DNA from: Molossus alvarezi | Taxonomy: Eukaryota; Chordata; Mammalia; Chiroptera; Molossidae | Length of the DNA stretch: 64,000 bases | NCBI GenBank assembly: GCA_037176705.1 | Contig: CM073886.1 | Span: forward strand, 21,313,501-21,377,500 | Direction of reading: 5' to 3' | Part shown: piece by piece, positions 1 through 10,856 of the stretch | Position numbering within the stretch: the first letter of the stretch is position 1 | Layout of the letters: every line of letters starts with the position of its first letter | The notes under the pieces: model-generated | What the model was told of the DNA's origin: nothing | Seen by the model: the letters and a program-made list of their open reading frames with translations, nothing else | The model's database searches: none | Program-made: the position numbers and the translations under genes

Positions 1-164
1 ACCTACTGGTCACAAATGACTAAGCATAAATCATTATATGTCTTCTGTTCTTATTCTGAATAATGAATTTGAGAGATGAGAAGTTGAGGAAAAGGGGGGA
101 GGAGAGGAAGGGAGGAAGAAAAAAACTCATTTATATATTTATAGAATATTTTTATATTTCTACA

Positions 165-1056
165 TATTGATTGAGAACTTATGCCCTAGACCCTATTGTG
201 TGTCACATGGTGTCCAAGGTACTGAGGAACCATAAACAAAATAGACAAAGTCTCTCTTCTTATGCACTTTATTTACTTATTTTTTAATGTTTTTATTGAT
301 TTTTTTAGAGAGAGAGGAAGGGAGAGAGAGAGAGATAGAAACATCGATCAGCTGCCTTCTGCACACTGCCTCCTGGGGATCGAGCCTTCATCCCGGGCAT
401 ATGTCCTGACTGGGAATCAAACTGGGACCTCTCAGTCCGTGGGTCGATGCTCAATCCACTGAGCCACACACTGGCTGGGTGTCATTTTACATTTTAGTTA
501 GAAAAAACAAAAACAGATAAAATATGAGTTGGTGATAAGTATATGGAAGAATATAAATAGGGAGTGGGTCAAAGAGAGCTAGGTGGTTAGGGAAGGCCCC
601 TCAGTGGTTGTGACTTTACAGCTGAGCTTCAGTGAAAGGAAGAAAACAGGCACCTAATAATCAAAGGGAGAGCACTTGATGCTAAAGAAAAGGTAAGTGT
701 AAAGGCCCTGTGGTACAAAGGGACACAGCATGTGATCAAGGAGGCCATGTGGCCAGTGTAGAACGAGTGAGCACAGGAGTGGAGGGGATGAGGCTGGGTT
801 TTGGAAGAAGAAGCAGTTTGGCTTTCATAGTAAAGGTGAAAGGAGACTGTTAAAATCTCTCTGGGAAATAATAAGAACTGTTTTGTTTTCAAAAGCTCCC
901 TTCGAGATTGTGTGGAGAATAGACTGTGGAGGGGCAGGAGTGAAGCAGGAAGACAGCAAGGAGACTGCAGCAGTCATCCCACTGAGAGATGGTAGTGGCA
1001 GAGGAGATGGAGAGGAGTGACGAGTTAGTCACTGGTTTGAAGGTGATGTTGCCATG
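165..1056 (-). repeat. L2 LINE fragment (interrupted by a SINE at 281-480)
   Basis: Reads as the antisense of an ancient L2 LINE. A degenerate 'last position' segment (ccctattgtgtgtcac.. gtactgag) is followed by the usual purine-rich antisense text with motifs such as 'aaaggccctgtgg', 'ggaggccatgtggccagtgt' and 'gcagcagtcatcccactgagagatgg'. The VES SINE at 281-480 and the L1 at 1057-1676 were inserted later. No ORF survives. Confidence 0.6.
281..480 (-). mobile_element. VES-type SINE
   Basis: In antisense it starts with an A-tail complement (ttttttaatgtttttattga), then a gagaga tract, then the complement of a tRNA-like head ending 'gagccacacactggctggg'. This is the layout of bat VES SINEs (tRNA-derived, Pol III, mobilised by L1). 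A target duplication is not clear. Confidence 0.85.
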
Positions 1057-1122
1057 GGGAAAAACCTAAGTGTCTATCAATGGATGAATGGATAAAGAAG
1101 ATGTCCATGGATATCATCTAAG

Positions 1123-1174
<52 letters not shown>

Positions 1175-1676
1175 GAATATTATTCAGCCATGAGAAAGAA
1201 GGAAATCCTGCCATTTGTGACAATATGGATGGATCTTGAGGACATTGTGCTAAGCGAAATTAAGTCACATAGAAGAAGACAAATGCTGTATGATCTCACT
1301 TATATGTGGAATCTAAAAAAGCTGAATTAGTAAAACAGAGAGTAGATGAATGGTTACCAGGGGCTAGGGGTGGGAGAACAGGAGAAATGTTGTTTAAGGG
1401 CATCAGTTGGAGTGAGTAGCTCAATTAAGTCTGGAGACCTAATGCACAGCAAAGTGATTATAGACAACAATACTCTATTATAATCACCAAACTTGCTAGG
1501 AGACGAGATCTTAATTATTCCTACCACAAAAAGAAATGATAATTATATGATGTAATAGAAGTGTTAGCTAACACCACAATGAAAATACTATAGCAATCAA
1601 TAAATATATCAAATAAACATGTTGTATGCCTTAAACTTACACAATGTTATATGTCAAATACAGTTCAATGAAAAAA
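1057..1676 (+). mobile_element. Old truncated L1, end of ORF2 and 3' UTR
   Basis: Begins in the terminal ORF2 region ('aagtgtctatcaatggatgaatggataaagaa'-like text, then 'atattattcagccatgagaaagaaggaaatcctgcc'-like text). It runs through an L1M-type 3' UTR (catcagttggagtgagtagc; tatgccttaaacttacac) to a short A-run at 1671-1676. An imperfect 15-bp target duplication flanks it: 1042-1056 (ggtgatgttgccatg) and 1677-1691 (ggtggagttgccatg). It is inserted into the L2. Confidence 0.8.
1129..1171. repeat. (AC)n microsatellite
   Basis: Perfect AC dinucleotide run of about 21 units inside the old L1 fragment. It expanded within ORF2-derived sequence. Confidence 0.95.
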
Positions 1677-1860
1677 GGTGGAGTTGCCATGTTTTGCTGA
1701 TGAGAAAAAGAGAAATCAAGATGGTTTGTGAAAGCTGGAGATGCCCTAGCAGGGAGAGGACCACAAGTAGATATTCAAGTGGGGAAGTAGCAACAGAGGA
1801 TGGTGATGAGTCAGACTAATAGAGGCAAAGGGAGTAGAGAGGATGGACGATAATGAGGTG
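1677..1860 (-). repeat. L2 LINE fragment, continuation after the L1 insertion
   Basis: Resumes L2 antisense text (agctggagatgcc, 'agatattcaagtggggaagt') after the second copy of the L1 target duplication. This gives the order L2 first, L1 later. Confidence 0.5.
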
Positions 1861-2044
1861 AAGGTACTAAGGTTACTCTAACTTTTCCTGTGGTGCCTGT
1901 TACATTTCCCCCTTGTCTTCATGCAGTTGGATCCAGGGTAGAGACCTAGACTTCCCTCAAATGCCTGTCCTTATTCCCCTAAAAAAACAAACAAATCTCT
2001 AGTTCTTTTCAATTGAACTCTAGTCCAAAGCATGGTTATCACAC

Positions 2045-2188
2045 CCTACAAATCTGGGTTCAAATCCAAAGATTGCCACTTACTAGATATGGAATATTGG
2101 GTAAGCAATACAACCTATCTGAAAATCAGTTTCATCATCCATAAAATGGAAATCATAAGACCTACCTCATAGGGTTATTGAGATGGCA
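2045..2188 (+). repeat. MIR SINE
   Basis: Ancient mammalian MIR in sense orientation: 'ctgggttcaaatcc', 'gccacttactag', 'tcagtttcatcatcc', 'cctacctcatagggtt' in the expected order. Confidence 0.8.
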
Positions 2189-2189
2189 A

Positions 2190-2350
2190 TAGCCAGCCTT
2201 TATTGAGAATTTATCTCACAATATCTATTATTTCATTTGATCCTCAACACAGTCCTAGAAAGTAAGGGCTCTGATTGTTGCTCCTATTCTGCAGATGGGA
2301 AGCTGAGGCCAAGAGAGGTTACATGACTGGCCCAAGACTCCACATCTAAA
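2190..2350 (-). repeat. MIR SINE, antisense
   Basis: Antisense MIR: 'tttattgagaattta', 'gcagatgggaagctgaggcc', 'agaggttacatgactggccc'. Its 3' end abuts the 3' end of the preceding MIR. Confidence 0.75.
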
Positions 2351-2539
2351 AACTAGGAGAGAGGAAGTGACTTTGTTTATATCATTCTGTCCAAGATGGT
2401 ATTCCAGCTGGGGAAGTCATTCCTTCCTCTTTGCCTTGTATCCCTGACACAGTAAGGGCTTCAAAAGAGAGAGAGCAGCTTGTTTTTTGTTGTTTTTGTG
2501 TCAGATTGGGAAATCCATTTACCAGTTAGCTTTCCTATC

Positions 2540-2655
2540 TGACTCAGTGGTTCCCTGAGGGCAGAGGCTGTGACTCAGTCATGGCTGTGTCACCTGTGCC
2601 CTGCACAGAGCGTGGCACTCAGCAGGTGCACGGTAGATGTTGCTTAAATGGAAAA
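2540..2655 (+). repeat. L2 3'-end fragment
   Basis: 'gagggcagaggctgtgac' followed by 'gcacagagcgtggcactcag' and 'gtagatgttgcttaaatg' matches the layout of an L2 3' terminus. Diverged. Confidence 0.45.
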
Positions 2656-3970
2656 TGTGACAGCAGGACAGCCAACTGGAGTTCCTGTATCTGCAAGCAA
2701 TGCTTCCAGCGAAGTGAACTTCCTCTGTGTTTGAGACAAGACAGGCCAGACCAGTCTGCAGGAGGGGAGGTAGACCACAGAACAGATATTTCAGCAAGTT
2801 ATTCCAGCCCTGAGCGTCATCCTCAGTGAAGAGTGTCTCTTCAAAACAGGAATTAAAACAATAACTTGTATTTGGCATCAGCCAAGGCCCACACAAGTGC
2901 TAAACATAGCATAAGGGAGGGAAAGATTCGATGAGGCAGAACAGGAGACTTCTAATTCATTCTGCTTCCAGCCTCCAAGACAGTGAGTGCGTCATGGGCA
3001 GGACAATTAAATTGAAATATGGCCCAGCTAAGCATAAGAGTTATTCTTAATGGAAAGGTCAAGAAACCCAAAGGCAAACTTTTGGGGGAGGTAGGCAGAA
3101 TGAGGTCCTTGAGGTGAGATCTAATTATGTTGGCTGTGTCAATTTCAGAGCTGGGGGCTGGCCTAAAAAGCCCCCAAATCTCCAGGTTCTAGTGAGATGG
3201 TTACTTAATAATAAGAGAAATCATCAATAGAGGCTTATAATAGCTTTGCAATTAGTAGGTGCTTCTAAGACTGTACATTCTTTCAGAAGAAATTTATGCA
3301 TTGCATCTGTCTGCACTCCTTACCATGGAATGTGAATGTCTATGAGGATTGTGCTAGTTGTGGGGGTCCACAGGCAGGGATGGGGTGAAGCTATGGCTAT
3401 CTCCCTTCCCTCAAGCACTTTAGAGAGCAAGCTTATTGTTCTGAAGCAGAAAGGAGAGCTTGGAAATGCCAGAAGGGCGTCACCTTTAACAATAACTCCT
3501 GGTACTTAGAAATGTGGAAGCACAGAGCTGGTGCAGGGAGGGGGTGGTAGTGTGAAAAGCTCTCGAGATGCACCTGTTCCTTTGAATGAAAGGGCAAAAT
3601 GCCCCCGAGGGCCACCTGTGGGAATTTCAGACACCTGGCATACTATGAATCTCAAACTCCTAAATCTGCCTCCTGTCTCTCTTCCTACATCCCAGTGTAC
3701 CCCTGCTGGAATTAATGTGGGAGGGAATGGGAAAAATCTCAGATGATGCCTTGGGGGACCCAAAACCCATTTGCCTGGATTCTAAACTTCTACTGCTGCC
3801 TCCTTCTTCTCTTCCCCACCTCATACCACCAACACCACTGACTTAAAACTATTTTATAATATTGAGGAATTTTATAGCATCCAGGGACTTTAGAATCTGG
3901 TTCAAGTTCCCATCTAGCACTTGAACTTGAGAAACTTGAAATGGATGGTCACGTTTTTCTTAATTACTTC
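2656..3970. other. No gene or clear repeat seen
   Basis: Mixed-composition sequence. Short open frames on both strands carry no recognisable domain. No splice-bounded exon is convincing. Confidence 0.5.
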
Positions 3971-3974
3971 GAGG

Positions 3975-4190
3975 GCAAGATTCTCAATGAGGGATGATTT
4001 TGCCCTCTAGGGGATATTTGGCAACATCAGGAGACATTTTTGGTTGTCATGACTTGGAGAGGAATGCTGCTGGCATCTAGTGGATAGAGACCAGGGATGC
4101 CATTAAACATCCCATAATGCACTGGACAATCCCCTACAAAGAAATATCTGGCCCCAATGTCAATAGTGCCAACGTTAGAAACCCTCCATT
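3975..4190 (+). repeat. MER20-like hAT-Charlie non-autonomous element
   Basis: Contains 'ggggatatttggcaacatc', 'ggagacatttttggttgtca', 'tactggcatctagtgg'-like and 'caatagtgccaacgttag' in the MER20 order. Ancient DNA transposon relic with no coding capacity. Confidence 0.75.
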
Positions 4191-4194
4191 AAGG

Positions 4195-4960
4195 ACTGAG
4201 TTTGCCACCAATTCCCACCACCATGGCAGTCCCCTTTACTGTCAGGTTACTCTGGTTAGTAAAGGAAAGGCAGATGTATAAGAGGCAGTGGCTTTGGTGA
4301 AAACTTATTTGGAGAAAGTCAAGATTATACAATTCTGGATATTGGCAATGGGATTTAAGAAATGCCCCTCCCCCGCCCCCAGTGATACTTTAGGCTGGAA
4401 CGAGATTGCCCAAAGCTATTTCTAAGGCAAGTATCCAAATTACCTGGAATCTGTGGGAACACAGTTGGTCCCAAGAATCAGAAGCTGATATCTAAAATCT
4501 GATATGCAGTGGATATTAGAATAAAAAAGCAGACACACAAAAATGCAGCCATTCCTGAGAATGCACAATGGGAGGAATACAAAATGAAGTGACACATATA
4601 TCATTGAAAACAAGTGTATGGGGGTGGGCTAATAAGCAGAGATGGCAAATGGAAATGAGTTGTACGATAGCCATGAATATTGATTTATTACATGTTAAAC
4701 ATCCCTGACATTCTTTCATTCTTTCTCTCAGACGCTGTTGTTGTGTTTTTGGTGAGTGTAAAAATTTATGAGTAGCAGGATGAGATTTTTTCCTCTATTC
4801 TTGGTGGGGTGGCCATCTTTAGAAAGATAGAATAAAACCATGGAGGTTTAATTAGCATAACAATGACAACTATATTTTTCTCAGGGAGAAAGTCCGCATT
4901 AACAAGAGAAAGGTGTGTTCTAAAAAACAGTATTCTACAGATTACTTTTAAAAAAAGAAG
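4195..4960. other. No gene or clear repeat seen
   Basis: AT-rich sequence without recognised repeat or coding signal. Confidence 0.4.
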
Positions 4961-4976
4961 AGATTGTTTGCTCATA

Positions 4977-5130
4977 GATCAGTGGTCTCCAAACTCTTTT
5001 GATTGTGCACCTATTCAAATTTTGGAGCATTCTATAATATATATGTTTATTTATAAATTGCAAACATGTATTTCTGTATTACTATATTATGTATTTTATA
5101 AACAGATACAGAGCAAGAAATTAAAAAAAA
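4977..5130 (+). repeat. Possible hAT-type repeat fragment
   Basis: Starts 'cagtggtctccaaactcttt', which resembles a hAT terminal inverted repeat. The opposite terminus is not found, so this is either one end of an element or a chance match. Confidence 0.3.
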
Positions 5131-5224
5131 ACACATGTAAATATTTTTTTTAATGAACTATTCTGCCCAATAAATTGTCCTGCCCAACCTCAACCACTAG
5201 TAAGGATGCTCACCTCTGGGTAAA

Positions 5225-5420
5225 AACAGTTAACATGTGTTGAACTTACTATGTGCCAGGCATTGTTCTCAGACTATATATATATATTAGCTCATTCAAC
5301 ACTCAGGGGCAGAAACAATGGTCATTCCCACTTCACAACTTCACAGATCAAGAAATAGAGGGACAGGGGGTTCTGTAATTTTTTCAAGGTCACACAGCTA
5401 AAAAGTGGAAGATAAAGGAT
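5225..5420 (-). repeat. MIR SINE, antisense
   Basis: 'ttactatgtgccaggcattg', 'ttagctcattcaac', 'ttcacagatcaagaaataga', 'caaggtcacacagctaaaaa' in antisense MIR order. Confidence 0.75.
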
Positions 5421-5667
5421 TCAAGTTCTTGCCTGAGTATTCAAGCTCTCGTCTGATCTCACCTGAGGAACGTGAAAGGCTTGGATTCTCTTCCTTTGAC
5501 CGAGAAAGGAATGAGGCTGATGTTCAGAACCTGAGGGATTTAAGGAGTTCTTTCATGACTGAGCAAGAACCTGGGAGAAGAATAGTGAAGACCAAGGCTA
5601 TGAGGTTAAAGAGAGAAGAAAAAGGCACAGGCTAGAGAAGACTACTAGAAGCTCCCAGTGGCAGACA

Positions 5668-5855
5668 CTGATTGGATTAAAATGCACTTTATTTTTTGCA
5701 TTTCTTTTTCTGAAATTTTACTGATAGTATATACAAACATGATGGATTTTTATACATTAGTTTTTTTATCCTGCAACTTTACTGTATTGTTTATTGTTTC
5801 TGATAGTTTTATAATGGAATCTTTAGAGTTTTGTATGTAAAGAATCATGTCATCA
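5668..5855 (-). mobile_element. Ancient L1, inverted 5' segment, first part
   Basis: Antisense ORF2 text corresponding to the region just after the FADD catalytic motif. 'atcatgtcatca' is the complement of the codons around FADDM. It continues at 7700 after a younger L1 insertion. Together with 8102-9725 (plus strand) it forms one ancient L1 with a 5' inversion. Confidence 0.7.
5843..5855. repeat. Target site duplication, left copy (L1 5856-7686)
   Basis: aatcatgtcatca here matches aatcttgtcatca at 7687-7699 with one mismatch. Confidence 0.8.
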
Positions 5856-7686
5856 TACACCAATGATGAAATCACAGAAAGAGAAACTAAAACACAATCC
5901 CATTTACCATTGCAGCAAAAAAGTTAAGATACCTAGGAATAAACTTAACCATAAAAGTAAATGACCTCTTCACAGAAAACTACAGGTCATTAAAAAAAGA
6001 AATAGAGGAAGATATAAAAAAAGTGGAAGCATATACCTTGTTCATATATTGGAAGAATTAACATCATTAAAATGTCCATACTACCCAAAGCAATCTATAG
6101 ATTCAATGCAATCCCCATCAAAATACCAATGACACATGTCTCAGAAATAGAACAAACACTCCAAAAGTTTATATGGAACAAGAAAAACCCTGAATAGCCA
6201 CAGCAAGCTTGAAAAAGAAGATCAAAGTTGGAGGGATCACATTACCAGATTTCAGGTTATACTACAAAACCACTGTAATCAAAACAGCGTGGTACTGGCA
6301 CAAGAACAGGCACATAGATCAATGGAACAGAATAGAGAACCCAGAAATTGACCCAAGAAAATATGCTCAATTAATATTTGATGAAGGTGGTAAGAGCATG
6401 CAATGGAGTAAAGACAGTCTCTTCAATAAATGATATTAGGAAGATTGGACAGCTACTTGTAAAAAACTGAAGCTAGAACACCAACTTACACCATACAGGA
6501 GAATAAACTCAAAATGGATGAAAGATTTAAATGTAACTTGTGAATCCATAAAAATTCTAGAAGGCAACAAAATCTCAGACATCATATGCAGCAGAATTTT
6601 CACTGATACATCACCTAAGGCAAGAGAAACAAAGGAAAAAATGAACACATGGGACTACATCAAACTACAAAGCTTCTGCAAAGGAAACAACCATCAAAAC
6701 AGAAAGGGATCCCACTACATGGGAGACCATAATCACCAATGATGCATTAGATAAAGGATTAATTTACAAAATATATATGGTGCTCAAACAGCTCAACAAA
6801 AGGAAGACAAAGAACCCAATTAAAAAAACAGGCAGAGGAACTAAATAGACACCTCTCCAAACAGGGCATACAAATGGTCAAGAGACGTATGAAGAAATGC
6901 TCAACATCACTAATCATCAGAGAGATGCAAATTAAAATAACTATGAGGTACACCTCTTATCTGTCAGAATGGCTGCCATCAACAAATCATCAAACAAGTG
7001 TCGGCGAGGGTGTGGAGAAAAGGGGACTCTAGTACATTGCTGGTGGGAATGCAGACTGGTGCAGCCACTATGGAAAACACAATGGTATTATCTTAAAGAG
7101 TTAAAAATTGAACTGCCATTTGACCCAGTGATCCCACTTCTAGGAATATACCCTAAGAAGCCTGAAACACCAATCAGAAAGAATACATGTACTCCTATGT
7201 TCATAGCAGCACTATTTACGATAGCTAAGATCTGGAAACAACCCAAGTGTCCATCAGTAGATGAGTGGATAAAAAAGCTGTGGTACATGTACATAATGGA
7301 GTACTATGCAGCTGTAAGAAAGAAAGATCTCTTATCCTTTGAGATGGCATGGAAGGACCTGGAGAGTATTATGCTAAGCAAAACAAGCCAAACAGAGAAA
7401 GACAAATATCACATAATCTCACTTATTTGTGGAATATAATGAACTAAACAAACTGATGAACAAAATTGACCCAGAGACATAGAGGTGGGGTACAGTCTGA
7501 TAAGCCTCAGAGGAGGGGGGTTGGGGGAGAGGAGATAAATCACAGAACTTACATGCATATATGTATGACCAATGAACATAGACAACAAAGCTGGGGATGG
7601 GGCGGGGGGAATGAGGAGGAGGGTGTCAAGGGGGGAAAAATGAGAAACATCTTTAACAAAAACAAATTAATAAATAAATTTTAAAA
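5856..7686 (+). mobile_element. 5'-truncated L1, moderately young
   Basis: Starts inside ORF2, at the equivalent of about residue 740 of the intact copy at 10857-14681. It runs through the rest of ORF2, a G-rich 3' UTR (7500-7640) and an A-rich tail. It was inserted into an older inverted L1. The target duplication at both ends supports one retrotransposition event of about 1.83 kb. Confidence 0.9.
5858..7439 (+). pseudogene. L1 ORF2 C-terminal remnant
   Basis: Broken C-terminal third of L1 ORF2p, lacking the endonuclease and the reverse-transcriptase catalytic motif. Readable stretches include '[23 protein letters not shown]' at 6209-6433 and the cysteine-rich tail with a CRRGC..HC..C pattern at 6969-7439, ending ISLICGI. 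Stops and frameshifts separate the pieces (for example after SLFNK at about 6431). Dead on arrival because of truncation, then further decayed. Confidence 0.9.
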
Positions 7687-7699
7687 AATCTTGTCATCA

Positions 7700-8101
7700 G
7701 CAAAAATTGACAGTTTTACTTGTTTATTCTCAATTTTGATGTTGTTTATTCCCTTCTCTTGCTTGATGGCTCTGACTAGGCCTTCTCTCGTACCATGTTG
7801 AATAACAGTGGTGAGAGTGGACATCCCAGTCTTGTTCCTGATGTTAGAGAGAAAGTTTTCAGTTTTTCATAATTGAATATGATATCAGTTGATAGTTTGT
7901 CACATATGGCCTTTGTTATGTTGAGGTACTTTTCTTCTATACCCCTTTTATTGAGTGTTGTAATTATAAATGGGTGTTATCAAAATGTTTTACTTGCATC
8001 TATTGATATGATCATATAAGTTTTTTCTTTTATTTTGTTAATATGGTGTGTCATATTGATGGAATTGCCTATGTTGAACCATCCTTGTGCTTCTGAATGC
8101 A
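7700..8101 (-). mobile_element. Ancient L1, inverted 5' segment, second part
   Basis: Antisense ORF2 (complements of 'ffadd', 'QGCPLS..' and 'IDAEKAFD'-type regions: 'tgttgaataacagtggtgag', 'catctattgatatgatcata'). The text meets plus-strand L1 at about 8101. This head-to-head switch is the signature of a twin-priming inversion. Confidence 0.8.
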
Positions 8102-9725
8102 TCAAAAAGAATAAAATACCTGGGAATAAACTTAACAAAAGATATGAAGGACCTATACACTGAAAACTACAAGAACATTATTAAAAATAATTAAAGAATA
8201 CACAAAGAAATGGAAAGATATTTCATGTTCATGGATCGGAAGAATCAACATAGATGAAATGGCCATATTGCTCAAAGCAATATACAATACCCATCAAAAT
8301 CCTAATGGAATTTTTAAAAGAAATGGAACAACAACAACAAAATAATCACAAATATATGGACCCACAAAAGACTCCAAATAGCTAAAACAATTCTGAGAGA
8401 AAAGAACAACCTGGCAGTATCACACTCCCTGACTTCAAATTGCACTACAAAGTGACAATAATCAAAACAGCATGGTATAAGCAGAAAAACAGACACACAG
8501 ACCAATGGAACATAATTAAGAGCCCAGAGTGTATATGGGCAAATAACATATAATGGAGGAAGAAAAGCCTCTTCAATAACTGGTGCTGGGAAAATTGAAA
8601 AGCCACATGCTGAAGAATGAAACTAGTCTGCTATTTGTCACCATACACAAAAATTAACTCAAAATGGATCAAAGACCTGAATAAGATCTAAAACCATAAA
8701 TGACATAGAAAAACATAGCTCCTAGACTTCTAGTCCTTGGTCTTAGAGAGGATTTTATGAATTTGACTTCAAAGGCAAGGGAAGTAAAAGCAAAAATAAA
8801 TGAATGGAACTATAGCAAACTAAAAAGCTTTTGCCCAGCAAAAGAAACCATCAACAAAACAAAAAGGTAACCAACTAAATGGGAAAAGATATTTGCAAAC
8901 AACATCTCTGAAAAGGGGTCACTATCCAAAATATATAAAGAACTCATACAACTCAACACCAAACAAACACTCAAACAATCCAGTTAAAAATGAGCAGAGG
9001 ACATAAAAAAGATAAATCACAACAAATGTTGGAGAGGTTGTGAAGGAAAAGGAATCCTCATTCACCATGGTTGGGCATATAAACTAGTATAACCACTATG
9101 GAAAACAGTAAGGAGATCCTTAAGAAATTAGTCTAGAGTTACCACATGACTCAGCAACCACTCTACTGAGTATCTACCCCCCAAATTTGAAAATATTTGT
9201 AAAGATATATGTACCCTTATGTTTATTGCAGCATTAATCATGATAGCCAAGACATGGAAACAACAAAATCGTTCTTTGATAGATGATTGGATAAAGAAAA
9301 TGTGGTACATGTATACTGTAATACCACTCAGCCATAAGTAAAGATGAAATACTACCATTTGAGACAACATGGTTAGATCTTGAGACTATCATGCTAAGCA
9401 AAATGTTAGATAGAAAAAGTCAAGAACCATATGATTTCACTCATATGTGGCTTATAAGATGGAAAGCAAAAAATAAACACACAATACAAACAAAAAGTCA
9501 TAGACACAGACAACCGTATGATGGTTACCAGAGGGAAAGAGGGAAGGGGGTAGTAAAGTGTAAGGGGGGTCAAATATATGGGGAAAGAGGAAGATTTGAA
9601 TTTGAATGGTAAACACAGAATCCAACATGCAGATTATGTAGTATAGAATTTTACACTTAAAACCAATATAATTTTATTAACCAATGTCACCTCAATAAAT
9701 TTAATTAAAAAATTAAAAAAACAGA
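8102..9725 (+). mobile_element. Ancient L1, non-inverted 3' segment
   Basis: Starts 'catcaaaaagaataaaatac', directly downstream in L1 of where the inverted segment stops, and continues through degraded ORF2 and 3' UTR to an A-rich end (about 9700-9725). Many stops. An internal gap near 9000-9010 removes part of the ORF2 tail. Confidence 0.8.
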
Positions 9726-9739
9726 AAGACTTTTTTTTT

Positions 9740-9960
9740 TGAGGGGGATGGGTGGGTGAAATGGGTGAGGGAGTTAAAAGTACAAACTTCCAGTTATAAA
9801 ACAAATAAGTCATGGGGATGTAATGTACAGCATGATGACTATAGTTAATAATACTGTACTATATAGTTGAAAATTGCTAATAGAGTACAAATATCGAATC
9901 ATTGTTATATACCTAAAACTTTTATGTCCATTAAACCCAAACAAAATAAAAACAAATACA
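9740..9960 (+). repeat. L1M-type 3' UTR fragment
   Basis: 'aaataagtcatggggatgta', 'tgactatagttaataatact' and 'aaatatcgaatcattg' are typical of older L1MA/MB 3' UTRs. Confidence 0.75.
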
Positions 9961-10194
9961 TATCACTTCACTACCATACTATAATAGCACCTCAAAAAGT
10001 CAACAGTACTTCATTAATATCATAAATTATCTCTCACTTTCAGATTTCCCTGACTGCCTGATTTTTAAATAATTGATCTGAATTAAAAATGTAGATAAGA
10101 TACCCCCTCCCCAACACATTGCATTTGGTGGTTTTATATCTTAATCCATGGGTTGCTATTCCTTTTTTCATCCTTGCAAGTCTTTAAAATAATG

Positions 10195-10635
10195 TTTTTA
10201 TTTTTCAATTATAGTGGACATACAATATTGTTAATTTCAAGTGTAGAACATAGTGATTAGACATTTTTATAATTTACAAAGTGATCTTCCCCTTAAATCC
10301 AGTACTCATCTAACACCATTCATAGTTATTACAATGTTATTGACTATATTCCCTATGCTGTGCTTTATATCCCCGTGACTAATTTTATAACTGGCACTTT
10401 CATACTTCTTAGTCCCTTCATCTTTTTAACCCACCTCCCCAACCCCACTTCCATCTGGCAATCATCAATTAGTTCTCTGTATGTATGAATGTTTCTGTTT
10501 TGTTTGTTCATTTATGTTGTTTTAAATTCCACACTGAAGTGAATTATATGTTACTTGTCTTTCTCTATTCGATTTATGTCACTTTGCAAAATACCCTCCA
10601 GGTCCATCCATGTTGTCGCAAATGGTATGATGTCA

Positions 10636-10642
<7 letters not shown>
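10195..10642 (-). mobile_element. Old L1 3' UTR and ORF2 tail, left part
   Basis: Antisense old L1 3' end ('attatagtggacatacaata', 'ctatattccctatgctgtgc', 'ctggcaatcatcaatt', 'ccaggtccatccatgttgtc'). It resumes at 16834 ('acatggctgagtaatattcc'), so the 6.2-kb young L1 landed within it. Confidence 0.85.
10628..10642. repeat. Target site duplication, left copy (full-length L1)
   Basis: tgatgtcattctttt, perfectly repeated at 16834-16848. The insertion site lies in the older L1. Confidence 0.95.

Positions 10643-10665
<23 letters not shown>
10643..10665 (-). other. Poly(A) tail of the full-length L1
   Basis: Seen as a T-run on the plus strand (27 T including 4 from the target duplication). Pure and long, as expected of a recent insertion primed at the target. 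Confidence 0.9.
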
Positions 10666-10666
<1 letters not shown>

Positions 10667-10856
10667 TTGATTAATTTTTGTTACAAATGATTCTCCTTTT
10701 CCCCCCACTGATTCCCCCCTCCCCCTTCCCTCCCTGCCCCTTCCCCTGATTGTTGTCCATGTCCACTGTTCATGCCTCCATGCATTTAAGTTCTGTTGTT
10801 CATCCCTCTCTCAGCTCCCCACTCCTTAGGGGATTGTCCTCAAACTGTTATGTTCA
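10666..10856 (-). other. L1 3' UTR with G-rich tract
   Basis: In the L1 sense, repeated G-runs occupy about 10697-10753 (seen as C-runs on plus), followed by 'aatcaataaa' before the tail. L1 3' UTRs of several mammals carry a comparable polypurine/G-quadruplex-prone tract. The same tract recurs in the truncated copies of this window. Confidence 0.8.
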
